Source: a virus. Taken from it: 46,855 nucleotides of DNA. The stretch covers positions 1 to 46,855 of the IMG/VR virus record IMGVR_UViG_3300032331_003144, one strand, 5' to 3'. Position numbers and translations under genes: made by a program. Positions 6,936 through 14,771 of the stretch are shown here, one piece after another (within the stretch, counting starts at the first letter, position 1; every line of letters starts with the position of its first letter). A model generated the notes under the pieces. It saw only the letters and a list, made by a program, of their open reading frames with translations. It was not told the DNA's origin and searched no databases.

Positions 6936-8306
6936 TTAGGTGTTTAATTCGAAAAACTTATTACGTAACTCTTGTTTATCCATATAATCAATAGTATTGA
7001 AAACAGGTAGTGCAGTTTGTGGAGAAGTAGCTTCATCATCATCTTCTGCTCTTTCTGAAACTTCAAAATGGCCTGTTGATGTATCTGCTTTAACATTAAA
7101 ACTCATTCCGTCCATTCCATATCTATTTTTCATAATATGGAATCTTCCGGTTCCATTAACTTTATCTTGACGTTTTCTTGATAAAGATATTGCAACATCA
7201 GTGACCATCATTTTATCATATGATCCTGCGGCTTTATCACCTTCAATAATATCATCTTTTGCACCTGCTCTATTTACTTGAGAAACAGACCATACGGGTA
7301 TATTTAGGTCTCGTGCAAGGGCTTTTGTGCTAATATAAATATCATCTATTTCATCTTTTCGTTCACGATTTGTTTTTCTTGAACGAAGAAGATCTACATA
7401 GTCAATAATGACTAAATCGGGTTTAAAATCTTGATCAATACATTTTTTAATATGTGATTCAACTGTAGACATTGATGCCTTACCTGGCGAATATTCTTTA
7501 ATAATTAACTGGCCTTGTAATTCTGCAATAACCTCTTCAACTTTTGGTCTATGTTTTTTTTCAGTAATTTTATTTACTGGGATGTTTGTAAAGAAGGAGT
7601 CATAACGACGTCCTACATAATCTTCTCCTAATTCAAGAGTATAATGTAAAACATTGTATCCCATTTTAACAGCATATCCACCTAGAGCAATTAGGGTCCA
7701 AGATTTACCACCTCCAGGATTACCAAAAATTAATCCAAAGTCACCATTACCTAATCCTCCTTGTAATAAGGTATTAAAAGGCTCCCAAGGACAAGGTACT
7801 ACAACTCTATGGTCTTCTCTATAACGAGATTCAATTTCTTTGTTATATTCGTGCCCTACATTTTTGTCTTGTCCCGATTTTAATGCGTTATCAATTAATG
7901 AACGGATTGTATCATAATCCCCCACGTTAAGAAAATTAACGCTGTTTAATAACGCTCTTTTAAGTTGTTGGTTTTTACAAAAATTTGAAAATTCTTCTTC
8001 AACATATTTAAGATCTTCATCTGATGCTTTATAAGCTTCACGGAGTTGTTCTTTTATTGATACTTGAAGTATTTCATTATCAATTTTTTTCAACTCTACT
8101 TTTAACACATCCATTGAAGGAGTAGTATGGTATTTTTGATAATATTTTAAAATTTCTTTAATAATCCATTGGTGTGCTTGATTATCAAAATAATCTTCAC
8201 TAATAACATCATGGATATTTAATAAAAATTCCTTATGAGTTAGTAATGAAGATAATACTTTAATTTGAAAATTAATTCCGTATTGGGAAAGATTCGATAG
8301 TGTCAA
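6936..8306 (-). CDS. 41: Replicative DNA helicase, DnaB/gp41-like
   Basis: A 456-residue hexameric-type helicase that would unwind DNA at the phage fork. The N-terminal helical domain (about 8-110) is followed by a RecA-like motor. Walker A GNPGGGKS is at 195-202, the glutamate-bearing strand HYTLELGEDY at 221-230, Walker B DLVIIDYVD at 297-305 and the SVSQVNR sensor at about 342-348. The frame begins with TTG; the next Met is residue 65, inside the N-terminal domain, so TTG is the likely true start. No recognisable primase gene is seen in the window. Confidence 0.92.
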   Translation of the reverse strand: MTLSNLSQYGINFQIKVLSSLLTHKEFLLNIHDVISEDYFDNQAHQWIIKEILKYYQKYHTTPSMDVLKVELKKIDNEILQVSIKEQLREAYKASDEDLKYVEEEFSNFCKNQQLKRALLNSVNFLNVGDYDTIRSLIDNALKSGQDKNVGHEYNKEIESRYREDHRVVVPCPWEPFNTLLQGGLGNGDFGLIFGNPGGGKSWTLIALGGYAVKMGYNVLHYTLELGEDYVGRRYDSFFTNIPVNKITEKKHRPKVEEVIAELQGQLIIKEYSPGKASMSTVESHIKKCIDQDFKPDLVIIDYVDLLRSRKTNRERKDEIDDIYISTKALARDLNIPVWSVSQVNRAGAKDDIIEGDKAAGSYDKMMVTDVAISLSRKRQDKVNGTGRFHIMKNRYGMDGMSFNVKADTSTGHFEVSERAEDDDEATSPQTALPVFNTIDYMDKQELRNKFFELNT

Positions 8307-8341
8307 AACTTTTATTTTTTAAATTGTGAATGTAATATAAC

Positions 8342-9382
8342 TTATTTATTAAAACTATTTAGTACTTTAAATGTATCATTGATCCAAAAATCCACATTTT
8401 TAATTAAATGACCTAAACCATCATCTTGGTAAAATCGTAAAAAAGCTCCAGTATTCAAAGCTAAATTATCTTCTTCTGCAAATGCTTCTAAAAATTCTTT
8501 ATCATTGTCATCTAATAAAGGTTTTTTTAAATTCATAATTTTGTAATTTTGTTCTAGTCTGTCACGTTCAAAAGCAATACGAGCATATATTACATGCTCT
8601 TTATGTTTTTGTCCCGCAATTTCAAAGATCTCATCTAATGTTAATACCCTTTCAGCTAGTTCTGGAAATTTTTTAAGTAATCCTTTATTTCCTAATCCTT
8701 TTACTCCTGGGATTTTATCAGAATTATCCCCAAGCAACATTTTATATAAAATAAAATTATCAGATAATACTCCAAATTTTTCTTTAACTGTATCTTTAGT
8801 ATAATATTCTTTTTCTATTGGTCTATATACTATAACATTATCGTTAACTAATTGTATAAAGTCTTTATCTGAGGAAACTATAAAACATTTTGAATTATAT
8901 GTTTTTGGAAGAATATCACTGTAATATGCAATAATATCATCTGCTTCAGCTTTATCAATTGCTACTGTTTTAACAGGTAAACATTTTAAATAATGAGCAA
9001 TTCGTACAATTTGATTAATTTTAGCATCATCTTCATCTTCTAAATTTTCAAATACTTCCCAATTTGTGATTCGAGTTAGATTACGTCCTGATTTGTACTC
9101 GGGGAGTAAGTTTTTTCTATTTGTAGAGGAACCTATTCCATCAAATACTACAAATACAGCAGTAGGTTGAATTTGTTTAATTAAAGATCCTAAGGAACGA
9201 AGAAAACCACCTAAACCCCCTACGTGTGTTCCTTGAGAATTGATGATATTCATCATAGCAAAATTTCTAAAAAATAAATTTAAACCATCAATCAAAAGTA
9301 CTCTATCGTATCTATTTGAGGAGACTGTTTCCTGCTCCTCAACTAAATTGTTCAGGAGTTTAAGTAATTCTTTTTTTTCCAT
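8342..9382 (-). CDS. rnh: 5'-3' exonuclease, T4 RNase H/FEN-like
   Basis: Removes RNA primers and 5' flaps during lagging-strand maturation. Conserved acidic clusters of the 5'-nuclease family are present in order: LLIDGLNLFFRNF, VFVVFDG, DKAEADDIIAYY, VSSDKDFIQLV and LLGDNSDKIPG. The last runs into a helix-three-turn-helix DNA-binding segment (GVKGLGNKGLLKKFP). I take the ATG at 9382 as the start; an in-frame TTG at 9403 would add seven residues inside the uvsX coding end. With the ATG start the gene begins one base after the uvsX stop. Length is 346 residues, slightly longer than T4 RNase H (305). Confidence 0.9.
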   Translation of the reverse strand: MEKKELLKLLNNLVEEQETVSSNRYDRVLLIDGLNLFFRNFAMMNIINSQGTHVGGLGGFLRSLGSLIKQIQPTAVFVVFDGIGSSTNRKNLLPEYKSGRNLTRITNWEVFENLEDEDDAKINQIVRIAHYLKCLPVKTVAIDKAEADDIIAYYSDILPKTYNSKCFIVSSDKDFIQLVNDNVIVYRPIEKEYYTKDTVKEKFGVLSDNFILYKMLLGDNSDKIPGVKGLGNKGLLKKFPELAERVLTLDEIFEIAGQKHKEHVIYARIAFERDRLEQNYKIMNLKKPLLDDNDKEFLEAFAEEDNLALNTGAFLRFYQDDGLGHLIKNVDFWINDTFKVLNSFNK

Positions 9383-9383
9383 A

Positions 9384-10466
9384 TTAATCTGGTTCTTGGG
9401 CAAAGATGTTTACGGGTTCATATTGATCTTGTTCTTCAAAAATATCAAAATCTGTACCCCCAAGTATACTTACCCATTCTGCTGTGTGTGCGTCTTTATA
9501 GGATTTAAGTTCTTTGTCTGTGTCATTAATAAATCCATGGGGTGTCATAATAATTTTTCCTCTTGACTGGATACCATTGATGTGATTTTTATCAATTTGA
9601 ATATTTGTACGTTTAGCAAATTCAACTTGTTTACCATCTTTAATTGCTTTAATTTTAGAGGTACCTGCATTTGAGATATTACCAAATGTTACTACAAAAG
9701 TAGCATCAAACCACATTGCAAATCCTCCTTTGTTCATTAATTTTGGTTGACCCATTGGAACTTCTGCTTTTGCCGTCCATACTTTATTAACACATACTAA
9801 GGTATTAGTATAAGGAGATGATTCTTTACGAGATAATGTAATTCTTTGATTTACACTATTTCCAAATTGTGTTGACATTGCTCCTGCATTCCATTCATTA
9901 TTATTTTTATTTGAACGAACTGAGAGATCACAAGGAATTGATCCAATAGAATCCCACAAGAATAATAAATCATAAGGTAAATTACCTTTTTTCTGTTCAT
10001 CTAATAAATCTAAAACAAATGCAGCTACATCTTCTATAGTGTGTAATACTTCACGATCAACATATATAAAATTACCTTCATAATTTAAAATTTCACCTGT
10101 TGATTCATCTACAATTTCATTAACCTGAAGGCCCATTTGTCTAGCATGTTCCCAGTTCCATTTCATTTCAGTTATAATAAATACAGGTAAAACACCTATT
10201 TTTTGAGCAGAAACTGCGGCTTCAATCATTGCTGTTGTTTTTCCAGTATCACTATGTCCCCGAAGAAGTACAATGTGACCCATTGGAATTCCAGGTAATG
10301 AAGTTACATCCTGGAATGCCGGGCTTAAAGGAATCCACTTTTGATCTTTAAATTTTACATTTGAATTTAGCATTTTCTTTTCTTTGAACTTAGTTAAATC
10401 AAATTTAGATCTAAGTTCTGAGGAGAGAGCAGCCGTTAGCGATTCGCTTTTTTTACTTTTTGCCAT
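9384..10466 (-). CDS. uvsX: UvsX/RecA-like recombinase
   Basis: A 360-residue RecA-fold ATPase for strand exchange and recombination-dependent replication. Walker A is GHSDTGKTT (70-78), Walker B is the YDLLFLWDSIGS segment, and WDSIGSIP is typical of UvsX. A later KLMNKGGFAMWFDATFVVTF segment fits the recombinase core. The C-terminus is acidic (FDIFEEQDQYEP). The gene sits 14 bases after the gp32-like gene and directly before the 5' nuclease gene, a sensible replication-recombination cluster. Confidence 0.93.
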   Translation of the reverse strand: MAKSKKSESLTAALSSELRSKFDLTKFKEKKMLNSNVKFKDQKWIPLSPAFQDVTSLPGIPMGHIVLLRGHSDTGKTTAMIEAAVSAQKIGVLPVFIITEMKWNWEHARQMGLQVNEIVDESTGEILNYEGNFIYVDREVLHTIEDVAAFVLDLLDEQKKGNLPYDLLFLWDSIGSIPCDLSVRSNKNNNEWNAGAMSTQFGNSVNQRITLSRKESSPYTNTLVCVNKVWTAKAEVPMGQPKLMNKGGFAMWFDATFVVTFGNISNAGTSKIKAIKDGKQVEFAKRTNIQIDKNHINGIQSRGKIIMTPHGFINDTDKELKSYKDAHTAEWVSILGGTDFDIFEEQDQYEPVNIFAQEPD

Positions 10467-10480
10467 GTTTGTTTTTTATA

Positions 10481-11314
10481 TTAAAATGGTAGATCGTCTG
10501 ATTCTTCTTCAAATAATGAATCAAATTTATCTGCTTTGCTTACCTTAACAGCAGATGGTGTTTTAATTGAGTATGCTTTTTCAGGAGATATTAAAGGGGC
10601 TTTTTCTTCCTTTTCATCATCAATAATAGCACCTTCTTCATATTCATCTTCCGGAGTTAACCATTCTTGAAGTGCTGATTTCATTTCATCGTATGAATAT
10701 TTTTTAAATACATCCATAGGATTAGGTTGATTTTCTAACAATGATTCAATTGTTGTTTTATCACCTGCTAATGGAGTTTCTTTAACTTTAGGCATGATGG
10801 TTGTTTTATTATAACTTGTACCTGTAACTTCAGGACCTACAGTAGTTAATGTAATATCACGACCAATCATTACATCCGTAAAATCACCAACATCTTCATT
10901 ATCTGCAAGATTTAAGAAATCCATATATAATTCCTTACCAAATTGCCATAACTTAATTCCCTCTGTTTCTTCACCACGAACAATAACAGGAGCAAAAATA
11001 CGCATTTTTGGATCTAATTTCTTAGCCAAACGCCAATTTTCCTTATCACTAGTTGTACGTAATTGTTTAGAAAATTCTACAATAGGATCTTTTTCACCCC
11101 AATTAATAGGAGATACCATAGTATTTTTTCCAATACCATAATGGAAATACATTTCTGTAAATGGGATAGTTTTGTTGTATTTAGAAGGTACAACACGAAT
11201 AACTTGTTTACCTACTGAGGGTTTCCAAAAGATAGATTTTTTTTCTCCGCCACCTTTTCCGGATTGTTTTGACTGCATTGCAGACAGTCTGTTTTTCATT
11301 TCATTTAAATCCAT
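10481..11314 (-). CDS. 32: Single-stranded DNA-binding protein, gp32-like
   Basis: The 277-residue protein has a gp32-like layout: a basic N-terminal cooperativity segment (MKNRLSAMQSKQSGKGGGEKK), an OB-fold core (FWKPSVGKQVIRVVPSKYNK, FTEMYFHYGIGK, LWQFGKELYMDFL, VMIGRDITLTT) and an acidic C-terminus ending EEESDDLPF. The T4 protein binds zinc through a His-Cys cluster; here there is no cysteine at all, so that zinc site is missing. The DDLPF tip copies the Bacteroidota SSB tail and may let the phage protein recruit host repair and replication factors. It is first in the ssb-uvsX-nuclease-helicase-nrd run and has its own promoter. Confidence 0.9.
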   Translation of the reverse strand: MDLNEMKNRLSAMQSKQSGKGGGEKKSIFWKPSVGKQVIRVVPSKYNKTIPFTEMYFHYGIGKNTMVSPINWGEKDPIVEFSKQLRTTSDKENWRLAKKLDPKMRIFAPVIVRGEETEGIKLWQFGKELYMDFLNLADNEDVGDFTDVMIGRDITLTTVGPEVTGTSYNKTTIMPKVKETPLAGDKTTIESLLENQPNPMDVFKKYSYDEMKSALQEWLTPEDEYEEGAIIDDEKEEKAPLISPEKAYSIKTPSAVKVSKADKFDSLFEEESDDLPF

Positions 11315-11341
11315 AACTTAATTAATTTATTATTTATAACG

Positions 11342-11372
11342 TGAATATACTAACAATTTAACGAGATGCCAA
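11342..11372 (-). promoter_or_regulatory. Bacteroidota-type promoter for the gp32-like gene
   Basis: On the minus strand TTG (11372-11370), exactly 20 bases, then TATATTCA (11349-11342). The roughly 27-base stretch after the box also contains TATAAATA in the coding orientation (around 11329-11338), which matches the T4 late-promoter core; T4 gene 32 is known to have several promoters. Confidence 0.6.
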
Positions 11373-11373
11373 A

Positions 11374-11832
11374 TTATAGTTCAATAATTTTATGAACTTT
11401 TGTATTTAATTGTTTAAAAGATCCATCTTGAGTAAGTAAAATACAATTTTGATAATGTTTCCAATCTACTCTAAAGTTAGTATCAACTACTCCATCATTT
11501 AATTTTTTAATTAAATCATTTAAAGCATTGATTGTATATAAAGTATTGGTTTCTTTTTTTCTATGCACTAAAATAGTGTTCATAGGAATGTTGCTAACAT
11601 TTCCTTGATCTACATTATATGTAATAACATATTCATTTGTACTTTTAACAAAAAGAACAAACATTTTATTATACATTATCGTGTATGTGTTTGATATGCT
11701 AGAAACCATTTCTTCTAGTATATCTTCTGTAACGAACGTACAAAATAACTTGTTGTTCAAATCTGTATTATTTAGTTGGGTTTCCTCCCAATAAATATTA
11801 TGATGATTATTCAAAATCGTAGCTTGTTCCAT
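11374..11832 (-). CDS. Hypothetical protein between polymerase and SSB genes
   Basis: The 152-residue protein has no recognisable family. It has a mixed alpha/beta look, with three cysteines and no membrane segment or signal. It overlaps the 3' end of the polymerase gene by 26 bases in another frame, so translation is probably coupled to the polymerase. That position suggests a replication-linked accessory role, which is only inference. Confidence 0.6.
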   Translation of the reverse strand: MEQATILNNHHNIYWEETQLNNTDLNNKLFCTFVTEDILEEMVSSISNTYTIMYNKMFVLFVKSTNEYVITYNVDQGNVSNIPMNTILVHRKKETNTLYTINALNDLIKKLNDGVVDTNFRVDWKHYQNCILLTQDGSFKQLNTKVHKIIEL

Positions 11833-13087
11833 GTTTAATCTTTATTTGTAATTTTTTGCTTTTAAAAATATCTTCTATGTCCTTTAATAAATTTTCACTT
11901 TCGTCATAATCTAGTAAAAAACTGTCATAAGTATATAATACTAATTTAGTGTTTTTACCTTTTAGTAATTTATTTAACGCCGTTAATATACAAACATTCA
12001 TTGATGTTTCCAAATTTTGTAATATATAATTAAACAACTTTTGTGGATTCATGTTTTCTAACTCGCTTTTTTTAAAGCCATATCCTGAAATTGGTACTAT
12101 AATTTCTCCTATATTATTAAATTCATTCCAGTTGTTATCAATAAATTTCTTTATTTTTTGGAAAAATTCTAGGTGTTCATATTCTTTAAATACGCCTCCA
12201 TATAGTTGTTTGAATGTAAGTTCTTTAGCTTCTTTATAACTTGTACCATACATATCTGCAAATATTTGATGAACGTCTTGTCCCTCAAAATCAAAAGAAA
12301 CTAAACGAGCAGCAAGGTTAGGATGATAAGCACTAATATCGTACTCAATAAATTTACCGGTTGGTATAAAACTTTTTCTAGCTCCACTTTCTTTATTTAA
12401 TGCCGCAAAATTAAGACCATTAAAAGTGTTACTTGGTCTACGTGTAGTTGTAAATAAGTTATAGTTGGTATATATTTTGTTATCCCTAATGGAGTACAAA
12501 GGGTTAATTTGGGAGAAATGTTGGTTAAAAACTGTTTCATTTATGTTTATTCCGTTTTTTTCGATTCCAAAAAATGCAATCGTTGATTTATTGTTATAAA
12601 AGTCAAAATGTTGAGGTACATCTTGTGTAAAATGTTGTTTTGTTTTATTATAAATATTTTCACAATACTCATAGTGTTTAACTACCGGAATAATTTTATT
12701 TATTTTTAGATTTTCCGGATACTTGTTATAAAAATATGTGTGTGCTTGGGTTTGTTCTTGTATATACGGAGGAGTGAGTATGTTTATATCGCGCAAGCTC
12801 TTAATTTGGAAGTAGTATAATGCATTTTTCTTATCTCGCACCCATAGACACTCAACTGACGCTAATAACTCATTTACTATTGAATTGTTGATGCTTAAGG
12901 TTTCACTATGATCAAGACATATCATAAATCCTTTAGAGGCGGTAACGGGTCTAAAATATACTAAAGAAATATTATTTAAAGCAGGGTGTACTTTATCGTG
13001 GTGGGGGATTATCTCTATAAAAGCTTCTTTAAAGTTGCTTTGTTGAAGATAATTTATTTGTTCTTGTGTCTCTATTAACCAAAACAT
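11807..13087 (-). CDS. Compact family-A DNA polymerase
   Basis: The 426-residue protein carries the family-A signature in order. TTTRRPSNTFNGLN (213-226) matches the TGR..NPNLQN segment. Motif A is FIEYDISAYHPNLAARL, with catalytic Asp250. DVHQIFADMYG (271-281) matches the DIHT..A segment. Motif B is AKELTFKQLYGG (Lys289, Phe292, Tyr296-Gly297). ILQNLETSMN (355-364) follows, then motif C YTYDSFLLD with Asp388. IEKNGI (175-180) matches the thumb element E..GI. The O-helix arginine seems replaced. The first 160 residues show no DxE exonuclease motif, so proofreading is probably lost or the domain is remodelled. T4 relatives normally use a family-B polymerase, so this is a notable swap. No other polymerase lies in the window. 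Confidence 0.82.
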   Translation of the reverse strand: MFWLIETQEQINYLQQSNFKEAFIEIIPHHDKVHPALNNISLVYFRPVTASKGFMICLDHSETLSINNSIVNELLASVECLWVRDKKNALYYFQIKSLRDINILTPPYIQEQTQAHTYFYNKYPENLKINKIIPVVKHYEYCENIYNKTKQHFTQDVPQHFDFYNNKSTIAFFGIEKNGININETVFNQHFSQINPLYSIRDNKIYTNYNLFTTTRRPSNTFNGLNFAALNKESGARKSFIPTGKFIEYDISAYHPNLAARLVSFDFEGQDVHQIFADMYGTSYKEAKELTFKQLYGGVFKEYEHLEFFQKIKKFIDNNWNEFNNIGEIIVPISGYGFKKSELENMNPQKLFNYILQNLETSMNVCILTALNKLLKGKNTKLVLYTYDSFLLDYDESENLLKDIEDIFKSKKLQIKIKHGTSYDFE

Positions 13088-13104
13088 AACCTTAATTTAT
13101 TTTG

Positions 13105-13135
13105 ATAATATACAAATTAGAATTTAAACTACCAA
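13105..13135 (-). promoter_or_regulatory. Bacteroidota-type promoter for the polymerase gene
   Basis: On the minus strand TTG (13135-13133), exactly 20 bases, then TATATTAT (13112-13105). The TTG lies partly in the loop of a seven-base inverted repeat (TAAACT...AGTTTA, about 13124-13141) that includes the stop codon of the last tail-region gene. This marks the border between the virion and replication modules. Confidence 0.6.
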
Positions 13136-13137
13136 GT

Positions 13138-14019
13138 TTAATAGCCTCCTCCTCCACCACCACTACCTCCCCCAAAACTAGGGGTCTGAGTTAGATATAT
13201 ATCACTCCCAGAAACTGAGTTAGATATTTGAGATTTAATTTTTGGGAGTATTGGCTTATTTGTTGGAATTAAAATTTCATGAGCTTCTTTAGTATGAACT
13301 TTACCAACCATAGGTATTGTACCCCTATGAATGTGGTAAAATCCTATATAGTTTTGTCCGTTTTTAGTTGTAAATTCATTACCCTCTGTGTATAAATTTG
13401 AGGTTTCTGAGGGGATATAGAATTTAGTATAATTATTTTTTAAATAAAATTCTAAACCTTTAAAATCATTTTTTTCAGCTAGTTTAACTAAATTTTTATT
13501 TGTTTTATATATGTTTTCTATATTGCCTGAGATTTGCCAAGGAATAGAGGTTACATTATATAATTGCCATAAATATTCACTGTTATTTTCTGATAGGTTT
13601 TGGAAGGTTGATTGATTAATTTCAATAAAAATAGGGGCATTAACTTGTTTTGCAAAATACCTACTAAAATATCCTGTTGTATAATCTTGATTTGTAGGTT
13701 GTGGATAAAAAGGGGTTGGGATTTTTTGGGAGGTTGGGAAAGTTTCTATGTTTTGTAAATATGTGTCTAAAAATGGTGTTTCTAATGTTGAGGTTTGTAA
13801 TTGAGTAAAAATTTCGGAGGTTGTGGTAGAATCGGGGGTTGCTGTAAGATCTAGTAATTCATCTGGGTATCTAAGAGATTGGGGATTTATCCCTACATAT
13901 TTTGTGCCATCAGATAATTTGTAATAAGGGCCAATATATGTAGAAGCATCCGAGGATCTAAGAAATTCTCCATTAGAAAATAAATTGGTTTGTATTTTAG
14001 ATTTTGGATAATACGGCAT
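13138..14019 (-). CDS. Probable virion protein with duplicated Y-I-G motif and Gly-rich tail
   Basis: The 293-residue protein contains a similar element twice: NGEFLRSSDASTYIGPYY near residue 16 and GNEFTTKNGQNYIGFYHIH near residue 220, so two copies of a small beta domain flank a helical, Asn-rich middle. The C-terminus is almost pure Gly/Ser (GGGSGGGGGGY). It is last in the tail gene run, so a baseplate or peripheral virion role is likely by position. NYIGFYHIH followed by PMVGKVHT resembles unassigned structural proteins of marine T4-like phages (recollection only). Confidence 0.6.
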   Translation of the reverse strand: MPYYPKSKIQTNLFSNGEFLRSSDASTYIGPYYKLSDGTKYVGINPQSLRYPDELLDLTATPDSTTTSEIFTQLQTSTLETPFLDTYLQNIETFPTSQKIPTPFYPQPTNQDYTTGYFSRYFAKQVNAPIFIEINQSTFQNLSENNSEYLWQLYNVTSIPWQISGNIENIYKTNKNLVKLAEKNDFKGLEFYLKNNYTKFYIPSETSNLYTEGNEFTTKNGQNYIGFYHIHRGTIPMVGKVHTKEAHEILIPTNKPILPKIKSQISNSVSGSDIYLTQTPSFGGGSGGGGGGY

Positions 14020-14032
14020 TATTGCTATTTAT

Positions 14033-14725
14033 TTATTTTTTCTTTTCTTGAAGTTTCTTACCATAATCAGCAAGAGTAACTGGTGTTCCTACTGGGTAAG
14101 GGAATCCGGGTTTAGCTGCTGTTATTGATTTCATACCATTTTTAACAGGAATTGCTTTACGTAGTGGAAATGCTGCTTCATTAAGAGGTCCATAAACTTT
14201 AGCTAATATAATACCCGTAGAGGTTGTGTCAAAAATAATCCCGGGCATCGCAAACATATTACTCTCACTTGTATTTGGAGAATCTAAATTAATTACAAAT
14301 GATCTATTAACAGGGGACATCATTTCCCACTCCTTAGTTAGAGGATTAAATTGAGGAATAGTTGTTGTTGAATCATAATACCAAAATAAAGACCATATAG
14401 TATTAGTAGTTCCATCAGGAGTTTGGAAGTTTTTACTTACATTGAACTTTCCGTATGTTTCACTAACACCCTTCATTGCTAAGTTAGAAATTGAGGGACC
14501 AGATAGTACAGGACATATTGCACATCCTTCATCAAACACAACTCCTTGCACTACAATCTTTTTCCCTGTAGGGATCGCTCCTGAGGCGCCACAAAAAGCA
14601 AAAGATCCTTTATGTATCTTAACAATTTTATTAGATTTAATATCTTCTAATGTTTCAGTTTTTGTTCCTGTGTTACAACTAAATAACATAGTAGCTGTGG
14701 CTATACTTAATAATAATTTTTTCAT
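14033..14725 (-). CDS. Phage-encoded lipoprotein
   Basis: The 230-residue protein starts with a lipoprotein signal: basic MKK, hydrophobic LLLSIATATML, then lipobox LFSC with Cys17 as the lipidated residue. The mature part begins NTGTKTET. It has further cysteines in FAFCGASGA and DEGCAICPVL that could pair, and a mostly beta composition. No family is recognised. It lies in the baseplate region, 13 bases before the Gly-rich protein. Possible roles are blocking superinfection at the outer membrane or an envelope function in lysis; neither is shown by sequence. Confidence 0.72.
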   Translation of the reverse strand: MKKLLLSIATATMLFSCNTGTKTETLEDIKSNKIVKIHKGSFAFCGASGAIPTGKKIVVQGVVFDEGCAICPVLSGPSISNLAMKGVSETYGKFNVSKNFQTPDGTTNTIWSLFWYYDSTTTIPQFNPLTKEWEMMSPVNRSFVINLDSPNTSESNMFAMPGIIFDTTSTGIILAKVYGPLNEAAFPLRKAIPVKNGMKSITAAKPGFPYPVGTPVTLADYGKKLQEKKK

Positions 14726-14727
14726 GA

Positions 14728-14763
14728 TTTTTTTTTAAATTGTTTTTTTTAAATTGTTTTTTT
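14728..14763 (-). repeat. Tandem A-rich leader repeat
   Basis: The 14-base unit AAATTGTTTTTTTT (plus strand) occurs twice (14737-14750 and 14751-14763, the second one base short) after nine T residues. On the coding strand the lipoprotein leader is therefore A8-CAATTT repeated right up to the ATG. Long A-tracts before starts substitute for Shine-Dalgarno sequences in Bacteroidota. Confidence 0.6.
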
Positions 14764-14771
14764 ATTTTATT

